From positions 1-53,872 of the forward strand of contig CAZCMS010000003.1 in assembly GCA_964499935.1 (NCBI GenBank): a DNA stretch of 53,872 nt, given 5' to 3'. The translations under genes were made by a program, and so were the position numbers. The notes below the pieces were generated by a model. The model was given only the letters and a program-made list of their open reading frames with translations. It made no database searches and was not told where the DNA came from. Shown here piece by piece: positions 26,020 to 33,285 of the stretch; within the stretch, counting starts at the first letter, position 1; every line of letters begins with the position of its first letter. The DNA is from CALBGR01 sp964499935. GTDB lineage: Bacteria > Patescibacteriota > Saccharimonadia > Saccharimonadales > UBA4665.

Positions 26020-27095
26020 CGGCTCCTCTCGATTGAATAATCAACAACAGCAAGTAGTGCGTCTTTTGCTCCATCATCCCAAAACTTACTAGCAATCACC
26101 TGCTGCACTGCCCGATTTGCATATGTATCTATCTTTTTTTCAATATGTTCTTTTGCGCCACATCGCTCAAAAATTTCCTGAATTTTTTGCGCCACCTCTT
26201 CGGATATGGTTAAAGTCCCTAGATTATCTTTGAGGTACTGCACATCGGCTTCTTCTGCGTAGTCAAGCGCACGCTGTACAAGCAAAGTATACTTACCCTC
26301 TTCGAGATCATCGGTATTAGACTTACCCGTTTCTTTTGAAGCACCAAACACACCAAGTAAATCATCCTTTAATTGGAACGCGATTCCAGCATCCACTCCG
26401 AACTGTTCAATTTCTTGCATATTTTCTTTGGTATCGCCACCACCCAATGTAACCCCAAGCTGCAACGGGTTCACAAAAGTGTAGTAGCTACTCTTCATGC
26501 GATACTTTCTTAAGATATCTTCCTCGGTAAATAATTTGCCGATAATCTGACTCGCATCATCTATCTGCCCAAAACCAGTTGCTGCAATATTTTTGTGCAA
26601 CGTAAAAATTACTTTCTGAATACGCTCTGGCTTTTCTGATATTCGTGCGATGGTAATATTCACCAGATGCTGCGCAATAAGCCCTACATTAACCGCAAGC
26701 ATGTTGGCGAGATGCGCGTCTTGCTGTTCACGCATATATAGCTGATGCACCGTGGGTAAGCCCCGGCGTAAATCAGATCGATCCATCACATCATCGACAA
26801 TCAGCAGATAGCTCTGAACAAGCTCAAGCGCAACCGCAAGTTGCAGTCCTTCCTCGCCGTACTGTTTACTAGTGACATAATCGTATGCAAAACATGCCAA
26901 CGACCCACGGATTCTCTTACCGGGACGTAGCGTATATTCTTTTAGCTTTTCAATTGCGTCAAGGGACTGATCTGATAAATCTTTATGCAATAAACTCGGT
27001 AACTCAACAAAAAACTCATTCAGTGCCGTATCAATTTTTGGCCTGTAATCCTGGATTGAAATACTAGCAGAAGCCTTGCGTGAGTTGGCCGACAT
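26016..27095 (-). CDS. trans-Polyprenyl diphosphate synthase (IspA/GGPPS-like)
   Basis: 359 residues. The first aspartate-rich motif is in LLIVDDVMDRSDLRRG and the second in FQLKDDLLGVFG. The enzyme condenses isopentenyl diphosphate units to a C15-C20 product, the likely primer for UppS, with which it overlaps by 4 nt. Product length cannot be read with confidence. It follows frr by 6 nt in the same operon. An all-trans C20 product could also feed carotenoid synthesis, but no carotenoid genes are in the window. Confidence 0.9.
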   Translation of the reverse strand: MSANSRKASASISIQDYRPKIDTALNEFFVELPSLLHKDLSDQSLDAIEKLKEYTLRPGKRIRGSLACFAYDYVTSKQYGEEGLQLAVALELVQSYLLIVDDVMDRSDLRRGLPTVHQLYMREQQDAHLANMLAVNVGLIAQHLVNITIARISEKPERIQKVIFTLHKNIAATGFGQIDDASQIIGKLFTEEDILRKYRMKSSYYTFVNPLQLGVTLGGGDTKENMQEIEQFGVDAGIAFQLKDDLLGVFGASKETGKSNTDDLEEGKYTLLVQRALDYAEEADVQYLKDNLGTLTISEEVAQKIQEIFERCGAKEHIEKKIDTYANRAVQQVIASKFWDDGAKDALLAVVDYSIERSR

Positions 27096-27101
27096 TCAGA
27101 T

Positions 27102-27665
27102 CTATACCGTCATTATTTCGGTTTCTTTTGTCTTGGAAAGTTCATCAATCTCTTTACGGACAGTCGCCATTGCATCATCAATCTGCTTTTCAAGTCGCTT
27201 TGCGTCGTCTTCGCCTATTTCTTTATCTTTTTTCAGAGTCGCAACTGCATCAAATGCCTCACGACGTATATTCCGTAGAGCAATATTTGCATCCTCCATC
27301 TTACCACCGAGCTGCTTCGCGATTTCACGTCGTCTCTCTTCGTTGAGTGGTGGAATCGGTACACGAACCACACGACCATCATCCGATGGATTCAAGCCAA
27401 GCCCCGGATTATTGCGAATTGCAGTGCTGATTGCCTGAATATTGCTTGGGTCAAACGGCGAAATTTGTAAAAGCTGTGCTTCAGGGGCAGTTACTGTCGC
27501 TGTTTGATTCAGTGGCATCTGTGTACCGTACACTTCAACCATTACACTATCCAGCATACTTGGATGCGCACGCCCTGTACGAACCTTTTTTAATTCTTCC
27601 TTGAAATACTCAATGGCATTTGTGAATTTTTGCTTGCTGTCAGTAATAATTTGATTTGGATTCAT
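27102..27665 (-). CDS. frr: Ribosome recycling factor
   Basis: 187 residues. It has the typical RRF layout, with VRTGRAHPSMLDSVMVEVYG early and PIPPLNEERRREIAKQL in the long-helix region. RRF splits post-termination ribosomes together with EF-G. The -10 TATAGT ends 6 nt before the ATG at 27665 and no ribosome site is present, so it can be transcribed on its own as a leaderless mRNA although it lies only 16 nt after the GNAT gene. Confidence 0.96.
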   Translation of the reverse strand: MNPNQIITDSKQKFTNAIEYFKEELKKVRTGRAHPSMLDSVMVEVYGTQMPLNQTATVTAPEAQLLQISPFDPSNIQAISTAIRNNPGLGLNPSDDGRVVRVPIPPLNEERRREIAKQLGGKMEDANIALRNIRREAFDAVATLKKDKEIGEDDAKRLEKQIDDAMATVRKEIDELSKTKETEIMTV

Positions 27666-27671
27666 ACTCTA

Positions 27672-27677
27672 ACTATA
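27672..27677 (-). promoter_or_regulatory. -10 box of frr, leaderless
   Basis: GG-TATAGT on the minus strand, 6 nt (TAGAGT) before the ATG. It overlaps the gap just after the GNAT stop, so it is an internal operon promoter. Confidence 0.55.
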
Positions 27678-27681
27678 CCCT

Positions 27682-28143
27682 CTAATCTTCTTTTTTAATA
27701 GCCACCACAAACGGGGCCGTTTCGTCGCGCATGACTGCACCATGAGCAGCATAAAATGCGTGTGCCTCCTTACGACTATACGAAGACGTAAATGCCAGAT
27801 ATGAAATATCACGCGCCTTACACCATTCGATCATTGCGCCCCAAAGCTGGTGCCCAACACCCTGTCCACGAACCGTCTCATCTGTCACAAAGTCTTCGAG
27901 GTAGGCCTTTTTGCCAAGAAGCCCTCGTACTTCTGATAGTGTTGCAGCCCCGATGATATGTCCGCCCAGTTCGGCTACAAACTGTTCGTGATTATCTGAT
28001 TCAATAATCTCTTGTAGTTGGGCTTCGCCTATTGGCTCGCCTGAAATAGTAGGCGCCAAAAAACAAACTAATTCACCTAATTGCGCTGCTACCTGAGGAG
28101 TATATTCTTCAAGTGTTCTAACAGTTACGTTTTCTATAGCCAC
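27682..28143 (-). CDS. GNAT family N-acetyltransferase
   Basis: 153 residues from a GTG start preceded by GGAGGTGA, the strongest ribosome site in this operon. The acetyl-CoA loop is seen in VTDETVRGQGVGHQLWGAM (RGQGVG, about 92-97), followed by YSRKEAHAFYAAHGAV. The acceptor is unknown; GNATs act on small molecules or protein N-termini. It lies between tsf and frr, where most bacteria have pyrH (UMP kinase). Confidence 0.88.
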   Translation of the reverse strand: MAIENVTVRTLEEYTPQVAAQLGELVCFLAPTISGEPIGEAQLQEIIESDNHEQFVAELGGHIIGAATLSEVRGLLGKKAYLEDFVTDETVRGQGVGHQLWGAMIEWCKARDISYLAFTSSYSRKEAHAFYAAHGAVMRDETAPFVVAIKKED

Positions 28144-28179
28144 TTCTCACCTCCGTGACAATAATGTACACCCTTCGAC

Positions 28180-28779
28180 TTAGGCGACTTCGCCAAGTGC
28201 GATGCGACTAAAGCGTCGAATTACGATATTTTCACCAATCTTGGCAATGTTTTCTTTTAGATACTCGCCGACTGTCTGGTCAGGATTCTTGATATACGGC
28301 TGATCGAGCAAACATTTCTCAGCAAAGTGCTTCTTGAGCATACCTTCAACGATTTGATCCACCATATTTTCTGGCTTACCTTCGCTTTTTACCTTCTCTA
28401 CGAATTCAGCCTTTACAGCCTCTCTTGCAGCTTCAGGGATATCGTTGCTGCTTACATATTCTGGAGCTGCTGCCGCGATATGCATTGCTACATCATGCGC
28501 AAAATCCTTGAAACCTTCTACACGAGTCACAAAATCTGTTTCACAATTTACTTCTACGATTACACCGATTCGATTACTGTGCACATATGCCTCTACGATA
28601 CCTTCGCGAGCTTCACGTTCACCTTTTTTCTCGGCCTTGGTAAGGCCTTTTTTACGCATCGCGCTAAGTGCTGCATCGAAATCACCTTCCGCTTCAACCA
28701 AAGCTTTTTTTGCATCGGTCATGCCTACACCAGTAAGTTCACGAAGTCGCTTGATGTCTGCTATTGTCACTTCTGCCAT
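28180..28779 (-). CDS. tsf: Elongation factor Ts
   Basis: 199 residues, the short form seen in Thermus and chloroplasts rather than the ~283 residues of E. coli. It begins MAEVTIADIKRLRELTGVGMTDAKKAL with the UBA-like domain, and EVNCETDFVTR is the conserved core that contacts EF-Tu. It regenerates EF-Tu-GTP. It follows rpsB by 2 nt, with GGGGAG before the ATG. Confidence 0.96.
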   Translation of the reverse strand: MAEVTIADIKRLRELTGVGMTDAKKALVEAEGDFDAALSAMRKKGLTKAEKKGEREAREGIVEAYVHSNRIGVIVEVNCETDFVTRVEGFKDFAHDVAMHIAAAAPEYVSSNDIPEAAREAVKAEFVEKVKSEGKPENMVDQIVEGMLKKHFAEKCLLDQPYIKNPDQTVGEYLKENIAKIGENIVIRRFSRIALGEVA

Positions 28780-28781
28780 GC

Positions 28782-29525
28782 TTATTTCTCCCCTTCTTTT
28801 TTAGCTGGTACTTCATCTTTGTCATCTGTTTTTATCTTAGCCTTACCCTGCTCTACAGCGCTTTTTACATAATCAGTAATAAGCTGGATTGACTTGATAG
28901 CGTCATCGTTTGCAGGAATAGGATAGTTGATATCAGTTGGGTTTGCATTTGTGTCAACGATACCTACAATTGGAACGCCAAGCTTCTTTGCTTCACGTAC
29001 TGCGTTTACATCATGTACGATATCGATGATAAAGATCGCACCAGGACGAGCAGCCATGTTTTTGATACCACCATACACTTCGTTCATCTGGTCGATTTCT
29101 TCCTGGAAACGCTGCACTTCAAGCTTGCTGTATTTATTGTTCAGTTCACCTGACTCCATCTTAGCTTCAAGATCTTTAAGAACCTTGATCTGTGCGCCAA
29201 TAGTGTTCCAGTTAGTAAGCATTCCACCGAGCCAGCGCTCAGTTACATATGGCATGTTTACTGATTCTGCTGCTTCTTTAACAATATTTTGCGCTTGTCG
29301 CTTGGTTGCAACAAAAAGCACTTGCTTACCCTGGCTTGTAGTATCGCTTAAGAAATCGAGTGCCTTTTCAAGGCCAGCCACTGTCTTTGTAAGATCGATA
29401 ATGTGACTACCGTTTCGCTTGCTGTGAATATACTGTGCCATCTTAGGGTGCCAACGACTTGTTTTGTGCCCAAAGTGAGCACCCGCTTCGAGCAATTGTT
29501 TAATATCTACATCTACTGATGCCAT
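28782..29525 (-). CDS. rpsB: 30S ribosomal protein S2
   Basis: 247 residues. LLEAGAHFGHKTSRWHPKM and ERWLGGMLTNWNTI are the classical S2 signatures, and VDTNANPTDINYPIPANDDA is near the C-terminus. The tail is charged (KTDDKDEVPAKKEGEK). It is the first gene of the rpsB-tsf operon, with a consensus promoter and a structured leader of about 105 nt upstream. AAAGG lies 9 nt before the ATG. Confidence 0.97.
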   Translation of the reverse strand: MASVDVDIKQLLEAGAHFGHKTSRWHPKMAQYIHSKRNGSHIIDLTKTVAGLEKALDFLSDTTSQGKQVLFVATKRQAQNIVKEAAESVNMPYVTERWLGGMLTNWNTIGAQIKVLKDLEAKMESGELNNKYSKLEVQRFQEEIDQMNEVYGGIKNMAARPGAIFIIDIVHDVNAVREAKKLGVPIVGIVDTNANPTDINYPIPANDDAIKSIQLITDYVKSAVEQGKAKIKTDDKDEVPAKKEGEK

Positions 29526-29628
29526 AAATAGAAACCTTTCTTTGATTCTTGATCTTCAATTGGATGCCTCACAGCCCCTACATGGGTTACCGCAAAGAGA
29601 ATCATTTCCAACCTGCTTAATTAGTTAG
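29526..29628 (-). promoter_or_regulatory. rpsB 5' leader with closing stem
   Basis: The leader between the promoter and rpsB contains GGTTGGA and TCCAATT, which can pair as a 7-bp (two G-U) stem enclosing about 45 nt, including the GC-rich patch GTAGGGGCTGTGAGG. Many bacteria autoregulate rpsB-tsf by S2 binding to the leader; whether this stem does so is inference. Confidence 0.35.
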
Positions 29629-29635
29629 TAATTGC

Positions 29636-29664
29636 ATTATAACAGATGTCATTTGATGTGACAA
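29636..29664 (-). promoter_or_regulatory. Consensus promoter of rpsB-tsf
   Basis: On the minus strand TTGTCA (29659-29664), a 17-nt spacer and TATAAT (29636-29641). This is the closest match to a housekeeping promoter in the window. Confidence 0.88.
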
Positions 29665-29668
29665 CTAC

Positions 29669-30247
29669 CTAGCGCCAAGCAAGAACTCTTTTGCGATTTG
29701 CGAGTATGATAATCAATCCATCGAATGCTGCAAAATATACCGGAAATAGAATGGCTGTCAGTGCTTTATCTTCGCTCGCAACAATTGAAATGACACAGCC
29801 AGTGAAAAAGAAATACCAATGATATGCCTGCTCGGATTCTGGTCGCTTAAACACTCTCCAAACCGTAGGTATTCCGCCGATAAAATGCGCTACTAAACTA
29901 ATAACCAGGGCTAAGTATGGAGAATCGAAAGTTACCCATGCGCCTACGGCCACAAAGAGCAATACGAGACTTATTTTCTCAACATAACCAAACTCTCTTG
30001 AGCCTTTCTTATAGCTCACTACAAAAACTGCTGCATTCCCTATGAGTAAGGTTGCAGCCAAAGCTATCGATGCACTGCTACCGTCGCCAAAGAAGACACC
30101 CGCAAAACTAATAACCCCTAACAAGAACCACACTCCTCGACTAAAGAAGCTCGGCTGATACACTCCTTGGAGCATCTGTACAACAGCTGTGGTATACGCT
30201 ATTAAGCCAAATATAAAGACAATGATACTAATCGTCGATTCAGACAT
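29669..30247 (-). CDS. Polytopic membrane protein, PQ-loop/SemiSWEET-like
   Basis: 192 residues with six or seven hydrophobic helices. Two segments, GLIAYTTAVVQMLQGVYQPS and HFIGGIPTVWRVFKRP, are followed by aromatic-rich helices in a way that recalls the paired PQ-loop repeats of sugar or amino acid transporters, but the PQ dipeptide itself is missing. No charged active-site motif is seen. The start has no clear ribosome site. It lies downstream of the LemA/TPM-like pair and just upstream of the rpsB promoter. Function uncertain. Confidence 0.65.
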   Translation of the reverse strand: MSESTISIIVFIFGLIAYTTAVVQMLQGVYQPSFFSRGVWFLLGVISFAGVFFGDGSSASIALAATLLIGNAAVFVVSYKKGSREFGYVEKISLVLLFVAVGAWVTFDSPYLALVISLVAHFIGGIPTVWRVFKRPESEQAYHWYFFFTGCVISIVASEDKALTAILFPVYFAAFDGLIIILANRKRVLAWR

Positions 30248-30362
30248 AGATGTAACAAGCGTATCACAGCTCCAGTCTATATCTTCTTAATTACTCTACT
30301 TTTTACGTATTTCGTTGCGCTACAACTCATCAGCAGGACCATCATTCTTCCTGTATACGTTT

Positions 30363-30427
30363 ACGGATGGGTGCGAGGTCTAATGGGTGGAAAATCCACA
30401 AATCAAACCTCGCACGCCCTATCCGTA
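30363..30427. terminator. Long hairpin with nested hairpin after the LemA-like gene
   Basis: The arms GGATGGGTGCGAGGT and ACCTCGCACGCCCTATCC pair with one or two mismatches; inside, GTGGA and TCCAC form a second short hairpin. There is no T-run, so it may be a factor-dependent terminator or mRNA-stabilising element for the minus-strand LemA/TPM operon. Confidence 0.55.
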
Positions 30428-30450
30428 CTTCCTTCTTGTCTTCGCTAGAG

Positions 30451-31095
30451 TTACTGCTTCTCGAACGGGTTGTCGTTCGTCAGGACGCCGGTATCCCGGG
30501 CGGTTGACGCCTCAGCGACAATCACCATCTCACCCATCTGATCGAGCGCATCTTCGCTCGTCACGGAATTACCTGCAACCTTGATCTTCAGTTCGTCGTC
30601 AGGGAACTTGCCACCGAACGTCCGGACCGTAAGCGACCCTGACCGCCACTGGTTGAACCGTGCAAGCCCACGCTGCAATGCAGCCTGCGAATCCTTGAAA
30701 TTGCTCCGGCAGCCGGTGATGATGATCAACACCTTGTCAAACGTAGCAGACAATGCGCTCGTGTCAGGGTATGCCTCGGAAATTGCACTGAACAGCTGGC
30801 CACGACCAGGCTGAGCACTGCCTCCTTCGGTGTAACGACCCTTGACGGCGTCGATGATCACCTTGTCGAGCGCTTCGGTCTGAGCATTCGTCAAACCAAC
30901 AGCCGACTTCGTCTTGACGAGGCAATCGCTCAGGACGTTACTCGTGTCGTTATAAAGCACGATGAGGTCCTGCTGCTTCTTCTTGCCGTCGTTCGTGACC
31001 CCGTTAGAGATCAAAAACAAGACGAGCAAAACAAGCAAGACTGCCGAACCAGCGATTGCCCACCAGAACTTCTTTACTGCAGCCAAAAGCGTCAT
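30451..31095 (-). CDS. LemA-like membrane-anchored protein
   Basis: 214 residues. One N-terminal helix (about 10-30, FWWAIAGSAVLLVLLVLFLI) leads to a helical extracytoplasmic domain with LIVLYNDTSNVLSDCL and, near the end, LARFNQWRSGSLTVRTFGG plus FPDDELKI, which resemble the start and end of LemA domains. The match is weak. It follows the TPM-like gene (23-nt gap) with the strong site GGAGAG 4 nt before the ATG; LemA and TPM genes are neighbours in many bacteria, which supports the call. The DNA is clearly richer in G+C than its surroundings. Confidence 0.5.
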   Translation of the reverse strand: MTLLAAVKKFWWAIAGSAVLLVLLVLFLISNGVTNDGKKKQQDLIVLYNDTSNVLSDCLVKTKSAVGLTNAQTEALDKVIIDAVKGRYTEGGSAQPGRGQLFSAISEAYPDTSALSATFDKVLIIITGCRSNFKDSQAALQRGLARFNQWRSGSLTVRTFGGKFPDDELKIKVAGNSVTSEDALDQMGEMVIVAEASTARDTGVLTNDNPFEKQ

Positions 31096-31118
31096 ATGAC
31101 TCTCCAGATTGAATTGAA

Positions 31119-32579
31119 TTACCGAACGAAGGGATCGAACGGCTTACTACGGTTACTACTGGTAATGACCAGGGAGAACGGGTCAAACATAGCCATCGCC
31201 ACCCAAATCAGGGCAGAAAAGACCATCGTCACGAAGAACATCAGAATCTTTGCACCCGTCGAAACCGGTACAAGCTCCTTCAGCCCAATGTAACTCGTTC
31301 CCGTGTCATCCTTGTCTTCACACACCATACAGGCACGCTTGAACGGGAAATCCGTGAAAACGATCGTGGCAATTACGCCAGAACCATAATCGTATACAGC
31401 CTTGTACTTCTTGCCTTCCTTGCGAACGGCAGCCTTCACTTCACCGAACAAGACGTCCGGCGTAAACGCATGCTTACCAAGCTGCATATTGAGAGCAGCG
31501 ATCATCTCGCCGTTCCCTCCAGGCATCCCGGTTGCAGCACGAGACCATTCCACGACCGAAGCGTCATCGCTGACGCCAATCACGAGAATGATGCCGTTCT
31601 TCGCAATACTCCACTTGCCGAGGCGGGTCCAATATGCCTTGACGGCATTGACGTAATTGTCCGGATCACTCACCTTGGCAGCGGGCACCACGAGCACATG
31701 CATGTCACCCTGGAGATCACTCCCCAAAGCAGCGTTGAAACGCATCAGTCGATCTTGCCATTTCTGGAGATCATTGATTTTTACACCCGCTACAGCCTGC
31801 AACTTCGCAGCCTGGGTTCCGTGATCGTACAGAACGTTTCCACGCTCCATGTTCACGGTATGCACCGGAAGCAGTCCTGCCTTGCGGTACTGTTCGACAC
31901 TACCGTCGTACTGCTTGTACAGCTCGCTATCTGCCGACAGCACGTAGTTCGCGTACTTACGAACGTCCGTGACCGGATCAGAATTGCCAGCCTCCAAGTT
32001 CCGCTTCGCGCGCACCCACCGTTCGGGCGGATTTCGCGGTACGTCACTCGGGACACGCCTATCGCCTCTCCAAGCCTTCGGATTGGCCTCGAAATGATTA
32101 CTGCCAATAGCGATCGTACGACCGATACTGTCAGCGATCACATAGTCGATCTCCTTCGTCGCATACGGACAACTGTGATACCTGGTCTCGTAATGCGAGA
32201 CCTCGGGGTGATACACGTTGTTCGAATCCGTATAGGCAGACTGGGTAACGACCTTCTCTAGATACGGATCACACTGGTAGTTGTGCGCACAGGAGCCGTC
32301 TCTGCGACAGACATCCTCCACACTATATACCTGCGTAACCGACCCATTGAAGAACTGCTTGTAGCCATCGATGGCGCCCTGTCGAGCCATATTCGGGCCC
32401 AACCACAACGACACAACGGCCGAAACTACCACTATCCCGATAGCCCCAAGGGCATACTCCGGTCCCGTAATGTGAACGAGGTTCCCGTAGCTATCTTGGG
32501 ACTTCTGGTAGTGCAACCAGGCAGCAATCACGCCACCCAGAATCAACCCGCCTGCAATGCAGACAAGGAACAATCCCAT
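31119..32579 (-). CDS. Membrane protein with TPM (YgcG-like) domain
   Basis: 486 residues. Two N-terminal helices (about 2-24 and 44-64), a Cys-containing extracellular region (VCRRDGSCAHNYQCDPY; later YHSCPY), then a TPM-like fold from about 270 to 400 with MHVLVVPAAKVSD, NGIILVIGVSDDASVVEWS and FGEVKAAVRKEG. A final helix (about 445-465) precedes a short tail. TPM proteins are involved in membrane and photosystem or respiratory assembly; the role here is unknown. It forms an operon with the LemA-like gene. Base composition and codon choice differ from neighbouring genes. Confidence 0.6.
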   Translation of the reverse strand: MGLFLVCIAGGLILGGVIAAWLHYQKSQDSYGNLVHITGPEYALGAIGIVVVSAVVSLWLGPNMARQGAIDGYKQFFNGSVTQVYSVEDVCRRDGSCAHNYQCDPYLEKVVTQSAYTDSNNVYHPEVSHYETRYHSCPYATKEIDYVIADSIGRTIAIGSNHFEANPKAWRGDRRVPSDVPRNPPERWVRAKRNLEAGNSDPVTDVRKYANYVLSADSELYKQYDGSVEQYRKAGLLPVHTVNMERGNVLYDHGTQAAKLQAVAGVKINDLQKWQDRLMRFNAALGSDLQGDMHVLVVPAAKVSDPDNYVNAVKAYWTRLGKWSIAKNGIILVIGVSDDASVVEWSRAATGMPGGNGEMIAALNMQLGKHAFTPDVLFGEVKAAVRKEGKKYKAVYDYGSGVIATIVFTDFPFKRACMVCEDKDDTGTSYIGLKELVPVSTGAKILMFFVTMVFSALIWVAMAMFDPFSLVITSSNRSKPFDPFVR

Positions 32580-32624
32580 TATTCACTCACTTTCACTCTA
32601 TTGAAGACGTTAAAGGGCACTTCA

Positions 32625-32637
32625 TGTCAAAATGACA
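32625..32637. promoter_or_regulatory. Inverted repeat, possible operator
   Basis: TGTCA-AAA-TGACA, a perfect palindrome 45 nt upstream of the TPM-like gene start and downstream of a TATAAT-like -10 on the minus strand. Its place fits a repressor site, but no regulator gene lies nearby. Confidence 0.35.
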
Positions 32638-32761
32638 CATAGCTCGACATACACTACCATATTATAGCTATTATTGCAATCCTACACCTCGTGAATTTTT
32701 AAAGTACATACAGAGTCAGATATGCCTGATATATTTGCATAACACACCGGAGGTAACTATA

Positions 32762-32790
32762 TTGACTGTTTACCCTTGTTAGCGTATAAT
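32762..32790 (+). promoter_or_regulatory. Consensus promoter of rpmE
   Basis: TTGACT (32762-32767), a 17-nt spacer and TATAAT (32785-32790), giving a leader of about 85 nt. Confidence 0.88.
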
Positions 32791-32796
32791 GTAAAT

Positions 32797-32880
32797 TAAG
32801 AAAATTGTTTGGAATAACTGACTGCGAGCGCATGACTCACCTCGCTAACCAGCCAAAACAAATAAAGAGTCGGAGAAATC
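32797..32880 (+). promoter_or_regulatory. rpmE 5' leader with hairpin
   Basis: The leader holds GCGAG/CTCGC arms (about 32824-32846) around a 13-nt loop and ends in CGGAGAAATC before the ATG. L31 leaders are autoregulatory in several phyla; a similar role here is inference. Confidence 0.35.
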
Positions 32881-33219
32881 ATGAAGAAAGATATCCACCC
32901 ACAAAATTATCGTCCAGTTGTGTTCCAAGATTTGAATAACAACGAAACATACCTTACTCGCTCAACAGTAGCGACTGACGACACCATCAAGCTCGACGGT
33001 GTTGAATATCCACTTGTAAAAGTACATATCTCAAGCAGTTCTCACCCATTCTTTACTGGCGAAGAGCGAATTGTCGATATCGAAGGACGCGTTGATAAGT
33101 TTAAGGCTCGCGCAAAAGCTGCCGAAGAAGCTCGCGAAAAACGTGCAGCTGCAGCAAAGAAGCAAACTGCTCGCAAAGAAGCAAAAGCTGAAAAAGCTGC
33201 CACTAAAGCTGACAAGTAA
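32881..33219 (+). CDS. rpmE: 50S ribosomal protein L31, cysteine-free type B
   Basis: 112 residues. Residues 1-80 (MKKDIHPQNYRPVVFQD, SSSHPFFTGEERIVD, EGRVDKF) match the type B (C-minus) L31, which lacks the zinc-binding CxxC. A Lys/Ala/Glu-rich helix of about 30 residues extends the C-terminus beyond the usual length of about 80-90. C-minus L31 is used in other bacteria when zinc is scarce; here it may be the only copy, but that cannot be judged from this window. Confidence 0.92.
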   Translation: MKKDIHPQNYRPVVFQDLNNNETYLTRSTVATDDTIKLDGVEYPLVKVHISSSSHPFFTGEERIVDIEGRVDKFKARAKAAEEAREKRAAAAKKQTARKEAKAEKAATKADK

Positions 33220-33231
33220 CAACTACTCAGT

Positions 33232-33266
33232 AAACCGCCGATATTTATAAAATATTGGCGGTTTTT
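33232..33266 (+). terminator. Rho-independent terminator after rpmE
   Basis: A perfect stem of about 15 bp (AAACCGCCGATATTT with its complement) and a 3-nt loop followed by TTTTT. It separates rpmE from prfA. Confidence 0.93.
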
Positions 33267-33285
33267 GGTATGCTAAGAGGTATTC

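Larger units (their letters stand above)
32580..32880. other. Divergent intergenic region between the TPM-like gene and rpmE
   Basis: It contains, from left to right, the short leader of the TPM-like gene, the TGTCA/TGACA palindrome, an AGCTATAATATGG box for minus-strand transcription, the rpmE promoter (32762-32790) and the rpmE leader with its hairpin. No small gene is evident. Confidence 0.6.
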
